A stretch of DNA of 64,000 nucleotides from Burkholderiales bacterium (GTDB lineage: Bacteria; Pseudomonadota; Gammaproteobacteria; Burkholderiales; Nitrosomonadaceae), in the NCBI GenBank assembly GCA_024235795.1, contig JACKLR010000002.1:186001-250000 (forward strand), in the 5' to 3' direction. The first letter of the stretch is position 1. The number at the start of each line of letters is the position of its first letter. Below, in pieces: positions 53,641 through 63,041 of the stretch. The notes beneath the pieces are model-generated. The model was not told the DNA's origin. It searched no databases and saw only the letters and a program-made list of their open reading frames with translations. The position numbers and the translations under genes are program-made.

Positions 53641-54256
53641 CGCGCCCGCAGTTATTGCGGTAATAGCTGTAACGCAATGGATTCTTGAGGTAATAATCCT
53701 GATGGTAATCCTCGGCCGCATAAAACTCGGTCGCCGGTAAAATCACGGTGACGATCGGTTGGTCAAATCGCCCGGAATCTTCCAGCGCCTGTTTTGACGC
53801 TTCTGCAAGCACTTTTTGCTCGGGATTCAGATAAAAAATAGCGCTCCGGTACTGCGGACCGATATCGCAAAACTGACCGCCTACAAATACTGGGTCAATA
53901 GTCGGCCAGAACGCATCCAACAACTCGGCATAACTGATCAGCGTCTTGTCGAATTGAATTTTCACCGCTTCCACATGCCCGGTTTTTCCGGTCACAACTT
54001 GTTTATAAGTAGGATTGATAACCGTTCCACCGATATAGCCGGAGGTGGTCGAGGTAACGCCGGGTAACTTGTCAAAATCAGACTCGGTACACCAGAAGCA
54101 GCCACCGGCGAAAATGGCAACGTCCAGATTTTCATCTGAAGACGTCTGTTTGTTTGATCGGTTTGCTGTGTTTTGCGGTTGCTGGCATGCCGAAACCAAA
54201 AGCACAAAACCTGTTATTAGGGTAAGGATAATTTTGGAACGATGAAATGACATCAT
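53603..54256 (-). CDS. msrA: lipoprotein peptide-methionine (S)-S-oxide reductase
   Basis: A 217-residue enzyme repairing methionine-S-sulfoxide. The start at 54256 (MMSFHRSKII) has AGAGG upstream. A lipobox (LVSAC, C24) indicates anchoring in the envelope. The catalytic motif is AGGCFWCTESDFDKLPGV (C53). PTYKQVVTGKTGHVEAVKI and the glutamate-rich segment follow in order. It is paired with an exported MsrB five bases upstream, giving repair of both sulfoxide forms outside the cytosol. Confidence 0.95.
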   Translation of the reverse strand: MMSFHRSKIILTLITGFVLLVSACQQPQNTANRSNKQTSSDENLDVAIFAGGCFWCTESDFDKLPGVTSTTSGYIGGTVINPTYKQVVTGKTGHVEAVKIQFDKTLISYAELLDAFWPTIDPVFVGGQFCDIGPQYRSAIFYLNPEQKVLAEASKQALEDSGRFDQPIVTVILPATEFYAAEDYHQDYYLKNPLRYSYYRNNCGRDERLQQLWGTDH

Positions 54257-54261
54257 GGATT

Positions 54262-54783
54262 TCAACCTCTTAATGGGGGTAATGGCTCAGGACTGGCGAT
54301 AAATTTAAGTGCAAGTCCATTATTGCACCATCGTTCTCCGCGTGGTCTGGGGCCATCGCTAAACACATGGCCCTGGTGTCCGCCACATCGGGCGCAGTGA
54401 TATTCTGTTCTGAGAATAATTAATTTGAAGTCACGCTTGGTGCCAATGTGTCCTGAAACAGGTTGCGTGAAGCTTGGCCATCCGGTTCCACTATCATATT
54501 TATACTGGCTTTCAAACAAGGGTAAGTAACAGGCCGCGCAGATATATTTACCTTCACGGTATTCGTTGTTCAGCTCACTGCTGCCCGGTGCTTCAGTGTG
54601 TTCTTCAAATAAGATTTTATAGGCTTCCGGTGATACCAATTCTCGCCATGCCTTGCGCGGTTTTTTCAACCGCTCGACGATGACCGGACTGCTGACAGCT
54701 AGTGCCTGCTCCGGGCGATAAAAAACAGCAAGCGGTGAAACCGCTGCTATCCCCAGACTTATCAAAAATGTTCTTCTTTGCAT
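54262..54783 (-). CDS. msrB: exported peptide-methionine (R)-S-oxide reductase
   Basis: A 173-residue enzyme. The N-terminus MQRRTFLISLGIAAVSPLAV carries a twin-arginine-like signal (RRTFLI). Zinc cysteines lie in CAAC and CARCGGHQGHVF. The catalytic cysteine is in RGERWCNNGLALKF, where Tyr and Ser of the usual R-Y-C-x-N-S are replaced by Trp and Gly. GTGWPSFTQPV is standard. It reduces methionine-R-sulfoxide, probably in the periplasm after Tat export, which suits a protein folding with zinc in the cytosol. Confidence 0.93.
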   Translation of the reverse strand: MQRRTFLISLGIAAVSPLAVFYRPEQALAVSSPVIVERLKKPRKAWRELVSPEAYKILFEEHTEAPGSSELNNEYREGKYICAACYLPLFESQYKYDSGTGWPSFTQPVSGHIGTKRDFKLIILRTEYHCARCGGHQGHVFSDGPRPRGERWCNNGLALKFIASPEPLPPLRG

Positions 54784-54928
54784 TTATCCTCCTCCCAATC
54801 GTTATCGATAACATAAAAACAGAACGCTAAAAAATAGACAAAACCAGAAGAAATGAATTCATGCCTGCAGAATTTAGTTCAGATCCTGTATCATCGCATC
54901 TTTAGGTTTTATTTATTTTAATGTTTAC

Positions 54929-55897
54929 ATGAAAATCACTTTTCTGGATTTTGAGCAGAGTATCGCAGAATTTGAATCGAAAATAGAGGAGCTGCGATTT
55001 GCGCAGGGTGATTCTGCATTGGATATTTCCGCGGAGATTGAGCGATTAAAGGCAAAAAGTGAAGCCCTTACCAAAAGTGTTTACGCGAAGCTGACGCCCT
55101 GGCAGATATCACAGGTTGCAAGGCACCCGCAACGTCCTTATACGCTGGATTATGTCGAACATATCTTTACCGACTTCGAGGAACTGCATGGTGACCGTAA
55201 TTTCGCTGATGACCATGCCATTGTTGGCGGACTGGCGCGTTTTAATGGCCAATCCGTCATGATAATTGGTCATCAGAAAGGACGTGATACCCGTGAAAAA
55301 ATTCATCGAAACTTTGGTATGCCTAAACCTGAAGGGTACCGTAAGGCGTTGCGTTTAATGCGATTAGCCGAAAAATTCTCGATACCGCTGATAACCTTTA
55401 TCGACACGCCGGGTGCCTATCCGGGCATAGATGCAGAAGAGCGTGGGCAATCCGAAGCAATCGGCAAGAATCTCTATGTTCTGGCTGAGTTAAAAGTGCC
55501 CATCATTTGCATCGTGATTGGTGAAGGCGGGTCGGGCGGCGCATTGGCTATCGCCGTTGGGGATATGGTCCATATGCTGCAATTTGCCACGTATTCGGTT
55601 ATTTCGCCAGAAGGTTGTGCGTCCATATTATGGAAGAGCGCCGACAAGGCGCCGGAGGCGGCAGAGATCATGGGGATTACCGCTGAGCGGCTTAAATCGG
55701 TTCACCTGATTGACAGCATTATCAATGAACCGATTGGCGGCGCACACCGGGACTATCCGGTCATGATGCAATCTGTGAAGGCTGTCATACAGGAATCGTT
55801 CAGAAAACTGCAAGATCACTCTGCTGATACGCTGATAGAAAAACGCCTGGAACGACTGATGAAGTATGGCGCATACAAGGAGGCGAAAATCGAATAA
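54929..55897 (+). CDS. accA: acetyl-CoA carboxylase carboxyltransferase subunit alpha
   Basis: A 322-residue subunit which, with AccD, moves carboxyl from biotin to acetyl-CoA, making malonyl-CoA for fatty acids. [20 protein letters not shown] begins the helical part, and the carboxylase core follows ([55 protein letters not shown]). The next gene, tilS, overlaps its end by 32 bases, a frequent pairing in betaproteobacteria. Confidence 0.96.
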   Translation: MKITFLDFEQSIAEFESKIEELRFAQGDSALDISAEIERLKAKSEALTKSVYAKLTPWQISQVARHPQRPYTLDYVEHIFTDFEELHGDRNFADDHAIVGGLARFNGQSVMIIGHQKGRDTREKIHRNFGMPKPEGYRKALRLMRLAEKFSIPLITFIDTPGAYPGIDAEERGQSEAIGKNLYVLAELKVPIICIVIGEGGSGGALAIAVGDMVHMLQFATYSVISPEGCASILWKSADKAPEAAEIMGITAERLKSVHLIDSIINEPIGGAHRDYPVMMQSVKAVIQESFRKLQDHSADTLIEKRLERLMKYGAYKEAKIE

Positions 55898-57248
55898 TCC
55901 GGATCGTTTTCTGAACGATGTGTGTGAGGTATTGCAGGCTTACGTTCATCAAGGCAACCATCTGGCTGTGGGTCTTAGCGGAGGTGTGGATTCGGTTGTT
56001 TTACTGGATGTATTGGCAACGTTGTCCAGGCAGATGTCGTTCCGGTTGTCGGCGGCGCATGTGAATCACGGTATCAGTAAACACGCTGTCAGTTGGAGTC
56101 ACTTTTGCTGTCAGTTGTGCAGTGCATACGGCGTTCCTGTTTCTGTTTTCTATCTTAAGATAAACAAAGCGCCTGGATTGAGTCTTGAGGCCGCTGCACG
56201 GGAAGAACGTTACCGGATTTTTAGCCGTCTGCATGCTGATTATTTAATCCTGGCTCAACATCAGGATGATCAAGCGGAAACAGTGCTGTTGCAATTGTTC
56301 CGCGGCGCGGGCGTCAAAGGTTTAAGTGCTATGCCGGTCATGCGCAAACAAGCTGCCAAGACAGCACCTGCGATTTTAAGGCCGTTGCTGTCGTTTTCCC
56401 GTGGCGCGATTGAGGCTTACGCCCGGCATCGCCGGTTAAACTGGATTCATGATGAAAGCAATGACAACGTCACCTTCGATCGAAATTTTCTGCGTCATGA
56501 AATTCTACCGGTTTTACGTCAGCGGTATCCAAACTATGCCAAAACGTTGCAACGGACAAGCCAGCACGTGGCCGAGGCATCACAGCTGCTGGATGAACTG
56601 GCTGAAGCAGATGCAAAGCATTGCGTTGTTTCCGGTAATCTGAACAGTGCGGCACTGCGTGAATTAAGTCTTCCACGCGCAAAAAATCTTTTGCGCTATG
56701 TTCTACGACAACATGCAGTAAAACTTCCCAGTACAGTAAAACTGGACGAGATTCTGAATCAGTTGCGTACTGCCAGAAATGACGCGCAGTTGCATCTGAC
56801 GTTTGGCGATACTGAAATCCGCGCTTTCAAGGAATTGATTTATATTTTACCCAGGCGTAAATTACCGCCAAAGCCTGTGCAGATTAGCTGGCAGGGCGAG
56901 CCTTGCTTGAAGCTCAAAGCATTGGACGGAAACCTTTGCTTTGAACATATTGTGGGCCAGGGTATCAGTGAAGAAAAATTAAGGCGTGCGCCGGTATTGA
57001 TCAAACTGCGCGAAGGCGGAGAGCGTTTTTCTCCCGATTGTAACCGGCCGCGGCGAAGCCTTAAGAATTTGATGCAGGAAGCTGCTATTCTGCCTTGGGA
57101 ACGATTTGCATTGCCTCTGCTGTATTGTGGCGAGCGGCTGGTATGGGTTCCGGGTATCGGTATCGAATGTGAATTTCAGGCCGGGCCTGAGGAAAAAGGG
57201 GTTGTTCCAGAATGGCGGCCTGAACAGTATGGACAGAAAACGTTTTAA
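55866..57248 (+). CDS. tilS: tRNA(Ile)-lysidine synthase
   Basis: A 460-residue enzyme that converts C34 of the AUA-reading tRNA-Ile to lysidine. The PP-loop is [16 protein letters not shown] (about 36-51). [17 protein letters not shown], then [20 protein letters not shown], and [19 protein letters not shown] are diagnostic. The C-terminal TilS domain has [20 protein letters not shown]. The start overlaps accA, so translation may be coupled. A later start would not disturb the catalytic domain. Confidence 0.95.
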   Translation: MAHTRRRKSNNPDRFLNDVCEVLQAYVHQGNHLAVGLSGGVDSVVLLDVLATLSRQMSFRLSAAHVNHGISKHAVSWSHFCCQLCSAYGVPVSVFYLKINKAPGLSLEAAAREERYRIFSRLHADYLILAQHQDDQAETVLLQLFRGAGVKGLSAMPVMRKQAAKTAPAILRPLLSFSRGAIEAYARHRRLNWIHDESNDNVTFDRNFLRHEILPVLRQRYPNYAKTLQRTSQHVAEASQLLDELAEADAKHCVVSGNLNSAALRELSLPRAKNLLRYVLRQHAVKLPSTVKLDEILNQLRTARNDAQLHLTFGDTEIRAFKELIYILPRRKLPPKPVQISWQGEPCLKLKALDGNLCFEHIVGQGISEEKLRRAPVLIKLREGGERFSPDCNRPRRSLKNLMQEAAILPWERFALPLLYCGERLVWVPGIGIECEFQAGPEEKGVVPEWRPEQYGQKTF

Positions 57249-57272
57249 ATTTCATTGTAGCAAAATAATTTT

Positions 57273-58340
57273 ATGATTTTAGTGACTGGCGGGGCGGGGT
57301 TTATCGGGTCGAATTTTATTCTGGATTGGCTGGCACAATCGGATGAGGCCATTATCAATCTGGATAAACTGACTTACGCCGGTAATCTGCAGAACCTGGC
57401 CGGATTAATGGATGATATCCGGCATGTTTTTGTGCAAGGTGATATTGGCGATGTAGAACTGATGTCAAATCTGATGGCGCAATATCAACCCAGGGCGGTC
57501 ATCAATTTTGCCGCTGAGAGTCATGTCGACCGTTCTATTCATGGGCCTGTGCCATTTATTCAGACCAATATTGTCGGGACGTTCCGCTTGCTGGAAACGG
57601 TTTATGCACATTGGAAAACGCTGGATCAATCGTCAAAAAACAGTTTCCGTTTTTTGCATGTGTCGACCGATGAAGTATACGGTTCCCTGAACAGAGATGA
57701 AGCCGCGTTTACCGAAACGCATCGCTATCAACCCAGCAGCCCTTATTCCGCGAGCAAGGCGTCCAGCGACCATCTGGTTAATGCGTATCACAAGACTTAC
57801 GGCTTGCCGGTGTTGATTACCAACTGTTCCAATAATTACGGCCCTTATCAATTTCCTGAAAAACTGATTCCGTTAATGATCGCCAATGCGCTGGCTGGCA
57901 AGCCGCTGCCAATTTATGGCGATGGCAGGCAGGTACGTGACTGGCTTTATGTTGCCGATCATTGCAGCGCGTTATGCCGTGTACTGGAGGCTGGGAAGCC
58001 CGGAGAGACGTATAACATCGGCGGTTGGAATGAAAAAGCCAATATCGAGATTGTGCAAACGATTTGCGGATTACTGCAGGAATTGGCGGACCCGTCTTCA
58101 GGCACGAATTATCTCGACCTGATTGCCTATGTAAAAGACCGGCCCGGTCATGACCGGCGTTATGCCATCGATGCCAAAAAGATTGAGCACGAACTCGGCT
58201 GGACGCCCGGAGAAACATTTGAAACCGGCATCCGCAAAACGCTGCAATGGTATCTGGACAATCAGGATTGGGTAGCCAGTGTTCAGACCGGTGCATACCG
58301 GGAATGGATTGAAACAAATTACGGTCAGCAACGACAATGA
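57273..58340 (+). CDS. rfbB: dTDP-glucose 4,6-dehydratase
   Basis: A 355-residue short-chain dehydrogenase-type enzyme of dTDP-L-rhamnose synthesis. The NAD site is [14 protein letters not shown]. The catalytic triad lies in [11 protein letters not shown] (T-D-E) and [11 protein letters not shown] (Tyr, Lys). [20 protein letters not shown] is conserved. rfbD overlaps its end by four bases. rfbA and rfbC are not adjacent on this side, so the pathway must be completed elsewhere. Confidence 0.96.
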   Translation: MILVTGGAGFIGSNFILDWLAQSDEAIINLDKLTYAGNLQNLAGLMDDIRHVFVQGDIGDVELMSNLMAQYQPRAVINFAAESHVDRSIHGPVPFIQTNIVGTFRLLETVYAHWKTLDQSSKNSFRFLHVSTDEVYGSLNRDEAAFTETHRYQPSSPYSASKASSDHLVNAYHKTYGLPVLITNCSNNYGPYQFPEKLIPLMIANALAGKPLPIYGDGRQVRDWLYVADHCSALCRVLEAGKPGETYNIGGWNEKANIEIVQTICGLLQELADPSSGTNYLDLIAYVKDRPGHDRRYAIDAKKIEHELGWTPGETFETGIRKTLQWYLDNQDWVASVQTGAYREWIETNYGQQRQ

Positions 58341-59269
58341 AGATACTGTTATTCGGAAAAAATGGCCAGGTTGGCTGGGAACTGCAGCGCAGTCTGGCGC
58401 CGCTGGCGTCAACGGGCGAACTGATTGCTTTGGGTACGGACAGCCAGGAAATATGCGGCAATCTTGCAGACCCTGAGGGTATTCGGAAAACGGTGCAAAT
58501 CGTCAAACCGGACATGATTATCAATGCAGCCGCGTATACCGCCGTCGATAAAGCAGAAAAGGAATTCCAGTTGGCGCAAACCATCAATGCGCATGCACCG
58601 GCCGTTCTGGCGGAAGAGGCCGGGCGTCTGAACGCATGGTTGATCCATTATTCGACCGACTATGTTTTTGACGGCAGCGGCGATCAACCGCGTACAGAGA
58701 CCGAATCCGCCAATCCGCTGAATGTCTATGGCAAAACAAAGCTGGCGGGGGAGCAGAACATCATTGAATCGAATTGCCGTCATATCATTTTGCGTACCAG
58801 CTGGGTTTACGCCACCTATGGCAATAATTTTATTAAAACAATTCTCAAGCTTGCGCAGGAACGCGATCATTTGCAGATTGTCGACGACCAGATTGGCGCG
58901 CCAACGGGCGCTGAGCTGATCGCGGACGTTACGGCGCATATCGTTCGGTCTTTGAGAAATCATGCAGACAACCCGACTGTCAGCGGCCTCTATCATTTGA
59001 CGGCAAAAGGTTGTACGTCCTGGCATGGCTTTGCGAATTTTATTCTCAGACAGGCTGCAACTGCAGATGTTTCCCTGAAAACCACACCGGGAAATCTGTA
59101 TCCTATTGCCAGCGCAGATTACCCGACGCCGGCATTGCGTCCGCTTAATTCACGTTTGAATTCGGAAAAGCTGCAACAGACATTTAATCTCTACCTGCCC
59201 GAATGGCAGGATGGCGTGTTAAGAACGTTAACCGAGATACTCGCGAATCGATTGTCTGTCGTTCGATAA
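58337..59269 (+). CDS. rfbD: dTDP-4-dehydrorhamnose reductase
   Basis: A 310-residue NADPH enzyme, the last step to dTDP-L-rhamnose for surface polysaccharide. [18 protein letters not shown] is the dinucleotide site. [20 protein letters not shown] and [14 protein letters not shown] hold the catalytic T-Y-K residues. [20 protein letters not shown] is conserved. It is coupled to rfbB by the four-base overlap. Confidence 0.95.
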   Translation: MKILLFGKNGQVGWELQRSLAPLASTGELIALGTDSQEICGNLADPEGIRKTVQIVKPDMIINAAAYTAVDKAEKEFQLAQTINAHAPAVLAEEAGRLNAWLIHYSTDYVFDGSGDQPRTETESANPLNVYGKTKLAGEQNIIESNCRHIILRTSWVYATYGNNFIKTILKLAQERDHLQIVDDQIGAPTGAELIADVTAHIVRSLRNHADNPTVSGLYHLTAKGCTSWHGFANFILRQAATADVSLKTTPGNLYPIASADYPTPALRPLNSRLNSEKLQQTFNLYLPEWQDGVLRTLTEILANRLSVVR

Positions 59270-59374
59270 CCAGATTTCAACCCATTCCGGTTTCCGGTGA
59301 ATTTAATTACTCATGTAATAAAACTGTAACATTAATGTAATAACCTCTCCTCCAGCGTTTTCAATGGAGTAAAA

Positions 59375-60907
59375 ATGAGACTGTTTGGAGAAAAGAGAAA
59401 AAAGTATTTGCCTGAATTCGGGCAAAGAATAAACACATTAAGTTACGGATTCATCGCAGCTGCCTTGCTGTTGATCAGTGCTACACAGGTGCAATCCGCC
59501 TTGACACTCTATGTCGATCCCGAAACCAATCAGGTGTATACGACGCCCGGCAAGAACCGGGTGAAGCTCGGTGATTTTGAGCCGGTAAAGCAGGCTGAAA
59601 AAGCGCACGCTGAGCAATCCGCCGCTAAAGAGGATTCCAGAGTGCTTGAGACAAGAATCGACCAGAAAATGGAAGAACTCAAGGCCATGGAGGCCAGGCT
59701 GGAAGCACAGCAGCAGGCGATACAGGCAGCCGCTGATCAATCTCAACCGGCACTGGCGGCTGCCGCCGCCCCTGAACCTGAAAAAGAAAAAACCGCCGCC
59801 AAGGATGAGAAGAAATGGTATGACAGATTCAGAATCGGCGGTTATACCCAGTTCCGTCAAAGCGCGGGTTTAGGCGGCGATCTGGAGAATTTAACGTCTC
59901 CGGGCGACAAATCCATAGAGCCGGATACCAACTTCTTTATCCGCCGTGCACGTCTGGTCTTCCAGGGTGATATTACCGATCATTTGAAACTCTATATGCA
60001 GACAGAATTTGCGGGCGGTGATGTTGCCGTGCGTGATATGTATGGTGATATTTATTTCGATAAGAAGAAGGAATTCCGCATCCGTCCGGGCTTGTCCAAA
60101 ATACCAAACAGCTTTGAATTGTTGCAATCGAGCCGCGACCGCTTGGCTTTCGAGCGTGCGGATGCGTTGAGTACCGGGGTTCGGAATGAACGGGATACCG
60201 GTATATTCTTTTACTGGACCCCCAAGCATATTCAAGAGCGTTTCAGCTACCTGAGAAGAGGACTCAAGGGTTCGGGTGACTACGGTGTCATCGGCTTTGG
60301 CGCGTATACCGGCCAGGGGATTAATGAAAGAGATAAAAACGATAACGTGCATATCGCCGCCAGGGTGACATACCCATTCCAGTTCAGTAACGGTCAGATT
60401 TTCGAGGCCGGTGTCTTTGGCTATACCGGAAAATTTGTGCCGGATGTGGCGGCGAATTCGGGTGCCGGCATTCTTGCTGCGCCGGCCTTCAACAAAAAAG
60501 GCTACCGCGATGCACGTATCGGGCTGCATGCGATTTTGTATCCGCAGCCATTCGGTCTCCAGGCAGAATGGAACTGGGGTAAATCACCGCAGTTGAGCGC
60601 CGATTTCACGCAAATTGAGTCGGGTAAAATCAATGGCGGTTACGTACAGGCGATGTATAAATACGACAGCCCGTGGGGTGCGTGGATACCTTATGTGAAG
60701 TGGCAGAAATACAGAGGCGCTGAAAAATTCCAGGCCAACTCGCCATTTGTCAGGCTGAACGAAATTGAGGCCGGCCTTGAATGGCAAATCCGGCCTGAGG
60801 TTGAATTTGTTGTCGCGTATGCGCATATGGACAGAACCAACGTCAAGAACCTGATTCATGTCAAGGATGCGAATCTGTTGCGATTCCAGTTGCAGTGGAA
60901 TTACTAG
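59375..60907 (+). CDS. phosphate-selective porin OprO/OprP-family outer-membrane protein
   Basis: A 510-residue exported protein. After a long basic N-terminus the signal (YGFIAAALLLISATQVQSA) is cut near QSA. A coiled-coil segment of about residues 75-120 (KEDSRVLETRIDQKMEELKA) and an Ala/Pro/Glu-rich linker follow. Residues from about 150 form a 16-strand-type barrel (RFRIGGYTQFRQSAGLG, FFIRRARLVFQGDITDHLKL, ... LRFQLQWNY with C-terminal aromatic). The family includes phosphate and pyrophosphate channels. The coiled coil may make trimers or touch peptidoglycan. A strong terminator follows. Confidence 0.87.
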   Translation: MRLFGEKRKKYLPEFGQRINTLSYGFIAAALLLISATQVQSALTLYVDPETNQVYTTPGKNRVKLGDFEPVKQAEKAHAEQSAAKEDSRVLETRIDQKMEELKAMEARLEAQQQAIQAAADQSQPALAAAAAPEPEKEKTAAKDEKKWYDRFRIGGYTQFRQSAGLGGDLENLTSPGDKSIEPDTNFFIRRARLVFQGDITDHLKLYMQTEFAGGDVAVRDMYGDIYFDKKKEFRIRPGLSKIPNSFELLQSSRDRLAFERADALSTGVRNERDTGIFFYWTPKHIQERFSYLRRGLKGSGDYGVIGFGAYTGQGINERDKNDNVHIAARVTYPFQFSNGQIFEAGVFGYTGKFVPDVAANSGAGILAAPAFNKKGYRDARIGLHAILYPQPFGLQAEWNWGKSPQLSADFTQIESGKINGGYVQAMYKYDSPWGAWIPYVKWQKYRGAEKFQANSPFVRLNEIEAGLEWQIRPEVEFVVAYAHMDRTNVKNLIHVKDANLLRFQLQWNY

Positions 60908-60922
60908 TTATATAAACCTGTA

Positions 60923-60957
60923 AGGTGGATGACACTGTGTTCATCCACCTTTTTTTA
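60923..60957 (+). terminator. rho-independent terminator after the porin gene
   Basis: AGGTGGATGA (60923-60932) pairs perfectly with TCATCCACCT (60941-60950) around an eight-base loop, followed by six further T. Confidence 0.92.
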
Positions 60958-60979
60958 TATCCCGGCGCCGATCTCAGGC

Positions 60980-61459
60980 TTAGGGGTTATTAGCTTCGAG
61001 CTCCGTCAAATCTTCCACATCCGCCAGATCGGCAAGCAGTCGGGTGTAATTCCTGAGCTGGATCTGTAAATCGTTCAGTTCATGGCGGAATTGCGCGCAT
61101 TGCTCGGGCGAGGAAAACGCGCCGTGCTGGCTGCGGCGGTGCCATTTGGCGGTAAACGGCCGTACCACCTGGTTAAGTATGATGACCGCGATACGGGTAA
61201 ATTCAATGCAGGCGCGTCCGTGCGTCTTGATGGTCTGGCGCGTGAGCGCAAACAGCGTATAAACACTGTCGAGCGCGGTCTGTTCCACGCCGTCTTCGTC
61301 GGGCAGCGGCTGCGTCGTGATGCGCGTTAGCAGTTCCACATAGAGATCCCATGCCGCGTCCTTGTCCGGATCGCTCGGCTTCCAGTCCATGTCCAGAATC
61401 GGTGTTTTGACTCTCAGGCCGGTGAGTTGCCATTTTTCAAACAGATCTTTGATTTTCAT
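60980..61459 (-). CDS. hypothetical helical protein
   Basis: A 159-residue soluble protein. The ATG at 61459 gives MKIKDLFEKWQLTGLRVKTP. A longer frame upstream runs through a repeat element and is not credible. Composition is helical with Trp and Arg (WDLYVELLTRITTQPL, IEFTRIAVIILNQVVRPFTA, LNDLQIQLRNYTRLLADLAD). No family was recognised for certain. Neighbours are a decayed TIR gene and a Fic gene, so an accessory, perhaps defence-related, role is possible. Sequence around it is more GC-rich than its surroundings. Confidence 0.6.
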   Translation of the reverse strand: MKIKDLFEKWQLTGLRVKTPILDMDWKPSDPDKDAAWDLYVELLTRITTQPLPDEDGVEQTALDSVYTLFALTRQTIKTHGRACIEFTRIAVIILNQVVRPFTAKWHRRSQHGAFSSPEQCAQFRHELNDLQIQLRNYTRLLADLADVEDLTELEANNP

Positions 61460-61471
61460 AGCATCGTTTTG

Positions 61472-61539
61472 TAGGGTGGATAAGCAAAGCATCATCCACC
61501 GGTTGTCATGGTGGAAGGCGCTGTGCTTTTCCACCCTAC
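61472..61539. repeat. BIME/REP-like double hairpin element
   Basis: TAGGGTGGATAAGC (61472-61485) is mirrored by GCTTTTCCACCCTA (61526-61539), 13 of 14 bases paired. An inner ATCATCCACC / GGTGGA pair makes a second stem. GGTGGATAAGC...CATCCACC repeats of this kind are scattered in many proteobacterial genomes. Confidence 0.6.
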
Positions 61540-61612
61540 TATTTTAATAGGGTGTATTCAAACGGTTATAATAACGCGTATTACAGATTATGTACGCAAA
61601 ATGTGCTGAAAG

Positions 61613-61835
61613 ATGAACGATATATTTTTGAGCTATTCAAAAACAGATGCTGGCATTGCGGATCATCTGGTAAAGCGATTGGAACGTACGGGATGACTGG
61701 TCTTTATTGACAGGCATTGCAGTTGGTAAGATGTGCCGGGAAGGCGCATCAAATCGTGAACGATGCGCTTCATTTTATTCAGCACATCCCACATTCTGTC
61801 GTACTGAGTACCGGTGGGCCGGATGGCTGTTCATG
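61613..61835 (+). pseudogene. TIR-domain protein, decayed
   Basis: The ATG at 61613 opens MNDIFLSYSKTDAGIADHLV, then KRLERTG. This is the beginning of a bacterial TIR domain (IFLSYS ... A ... L ... L). At codon 28 a TGA (61694-61696) stands where Trp is expected. Translation past it gives LVFIDRH, the next TIR strand, after which a frameshift leads into IAVGKMCREGAS. The rest cannot be followed and the sequence soon meets the Fic gene end. TIR proteins often cleave NAD in phage defence, but this one is dead. Confidence 0.6.
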
Positions 61836-61837
61836 GA

Positions 61838-62887
61838 TCATGGCTGACCGTACCATGTGGAGCGGCCGCCGCCATGGCGAACCAGGAAACCTTTCGCGAC
61901 CAGTGAACCAAAGATTGCTTTCAGCGTATTCGGGCTCGCCCCTGTCTCGCGCACCATGTCACGGGTTGTGACACGGCCATGATCTTGCACATAATCCAGG
62001 ATTTTAACAGCCAAGTCCGACAAAGCAGACAAGGCATTTTTCTCTCGTTCCACTTTCGCGGCAAGTCGGCGCTTTTGTTGCTGTAGGGCTCGCATAAAAA
62101 ACATCAGCCATGGTTGCCAATTCGGGTCATCGGTGCGGATAGTCCCTTGCGTCTGACGCAAAGCCAGATAATAACTTTCCTTGTTATGCTCAATGACACT
62201 TTCAAGAGAGCTATAAGGCACATAGGCATATCTGGCCTGCAGCAGCAACAGCGTGGTAAGTACACGGCTCAAACGGCCATTGCCGTCCTGGAAAGGGTGA
62301 ATTTCTAGGAACACGACGGTAAAGACAGCGATCATCAACAGCGGATGCAGCCTGCCGGTTTCGCGGGTATCGTTCAACCACGTAACAAGTTCGGTCATCC
62401 GGCGCGGCGTATCAAAAGGCGTTGCCGTTTCGAACACAACACCGATCATTTTTCCATCAGCGTCAAATGCGCCGACATCATTGCGCACGGTTTTGTATTC
62501 ACCGCGATGCCGCTCGTCTTTCTCGCTGTAGCGCAAAAGGTCACGGTGGAGTTGCTTGATATGGTTTTCGGTGACAGGAATGTCCTGCCAGGCCTGGAAA
62601 ACCGTCTCCATGACTTCGGCATAACCGGCAACCTCCTGCTCATCACGTGTTTCAAACTTCTTGATTTCCAGGCGGCCTAATAGGCGCTCCACTTCACGAT
62701 CGCTGAGCTTGCTTCCTTCAATACGGGTGGAAGAACCGATGCTCTCAATCGTCGCGATGCGGCGCAAAGCCTTCAACCGATCAGGCGCCAGCGTGCCAAG
62801 GGCGCGCCATGCGCCCTTGAACTCGTCAATTTCGGATAGCAAGGCCAGCAATTCGTGGGTAAGCGGAATGGTGTCAGTTTTGATCAT
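61838..62887 (-). CDS. Fic-family protein with N-terminal inhibitory helix and C-terminal winged helix
   Basis: A 349-residue protein. The Fic motif is HPFQDGNGRLSRV, complete with catalytic His and the phosphate loop. Near residue 55 the segment SSTRIEGSKLSDREVERLL fits the (S/T)xxxE(G/N) inhibitory helix of class II Fic enzymes, whose Glu blocks ATP. The last 80 residues make a winged helix (VTTRDMVRETGASPNTLKAI ... FLVRHGGGRSTWYGQP) that should bind DNA. It would AMP-modify a hydroxyl of a target protein when released. Six short repeats directly before its start could be its own operator. Confidence 0.88.
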   Translation of the reverse strand: MIKTDTIPLTHELLALLSEIDEFKGAWRALGTLAPDRLKALRRIATIESIGSSTRIEGSKLSDREVERLLGRLEIKKFETRDEQEVAGYAEVMETVFQAWQDIPVTENHIKQLHRDLLRYSEKDERHRGEYKTVRNDVGAFDADGKMIGVVFETATPFDTPRRMTELVTWLNDTRETGRLHPLLMIAVFTVVFLEIHPFQDGNGRLSRVLTTLLLLQARYAYVPYSSLESVIEHNKESYYLALRQTQGTIRTDDPNWQPWLMFFMRALQQQKRRLAAKVEREKNALSALSDLAVKILDYVQDHGRVTTRDMVRETGASPNTLKAIFGSLVAKGFLVRHGGGRSTWYGQP

Positions 62888-62951
62888 GCCCGAATATATA
62901 CCGGATTATACCGGAATGGCAACCGGAATAATTACCGGATTATGCCGGAAT
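62888..62951 (-). promoter_or_regulatory. six helically phased ATTCCGG/AATCCGG repeats before the fic gene
   Basis: Read towards the gene, ATTCCGG, AATCCGG, ATTCCGG, ATTCCGG, AATCCGG and ATTCGGG start at intervals of 10, 12, 12, 10 and 12 bases. Two 19-base blocks (62899-62917 and 62933-62951) are identical except for one base. The last unit lies immediately before the ATG. The face-of-helix spacing suggests cooperative binding by a regulator. Confidence 0.55.
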
Positions 62952-63041
62952 AAATGAAGCGCGCGTCACGCCAACCTACCGATTGCCAGATAAATGTAAA
63001 GTGAGGCGGGTATACGCAAAGTGCCATTCATTGCGTGATAT

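Noticed and set aside
57817..58587. Minus-strand 256-codon frame over rfbB and rfbD
   Set aside because: Antisense of two strongly supported genes, no ribosome site or known domain.
59891..60529. Minus-strand 212-codon frame inside the porin gene
   Set aside because: Shadow frame. The sense strand encodes a complete outer-membrane barrel with signal and terminator.
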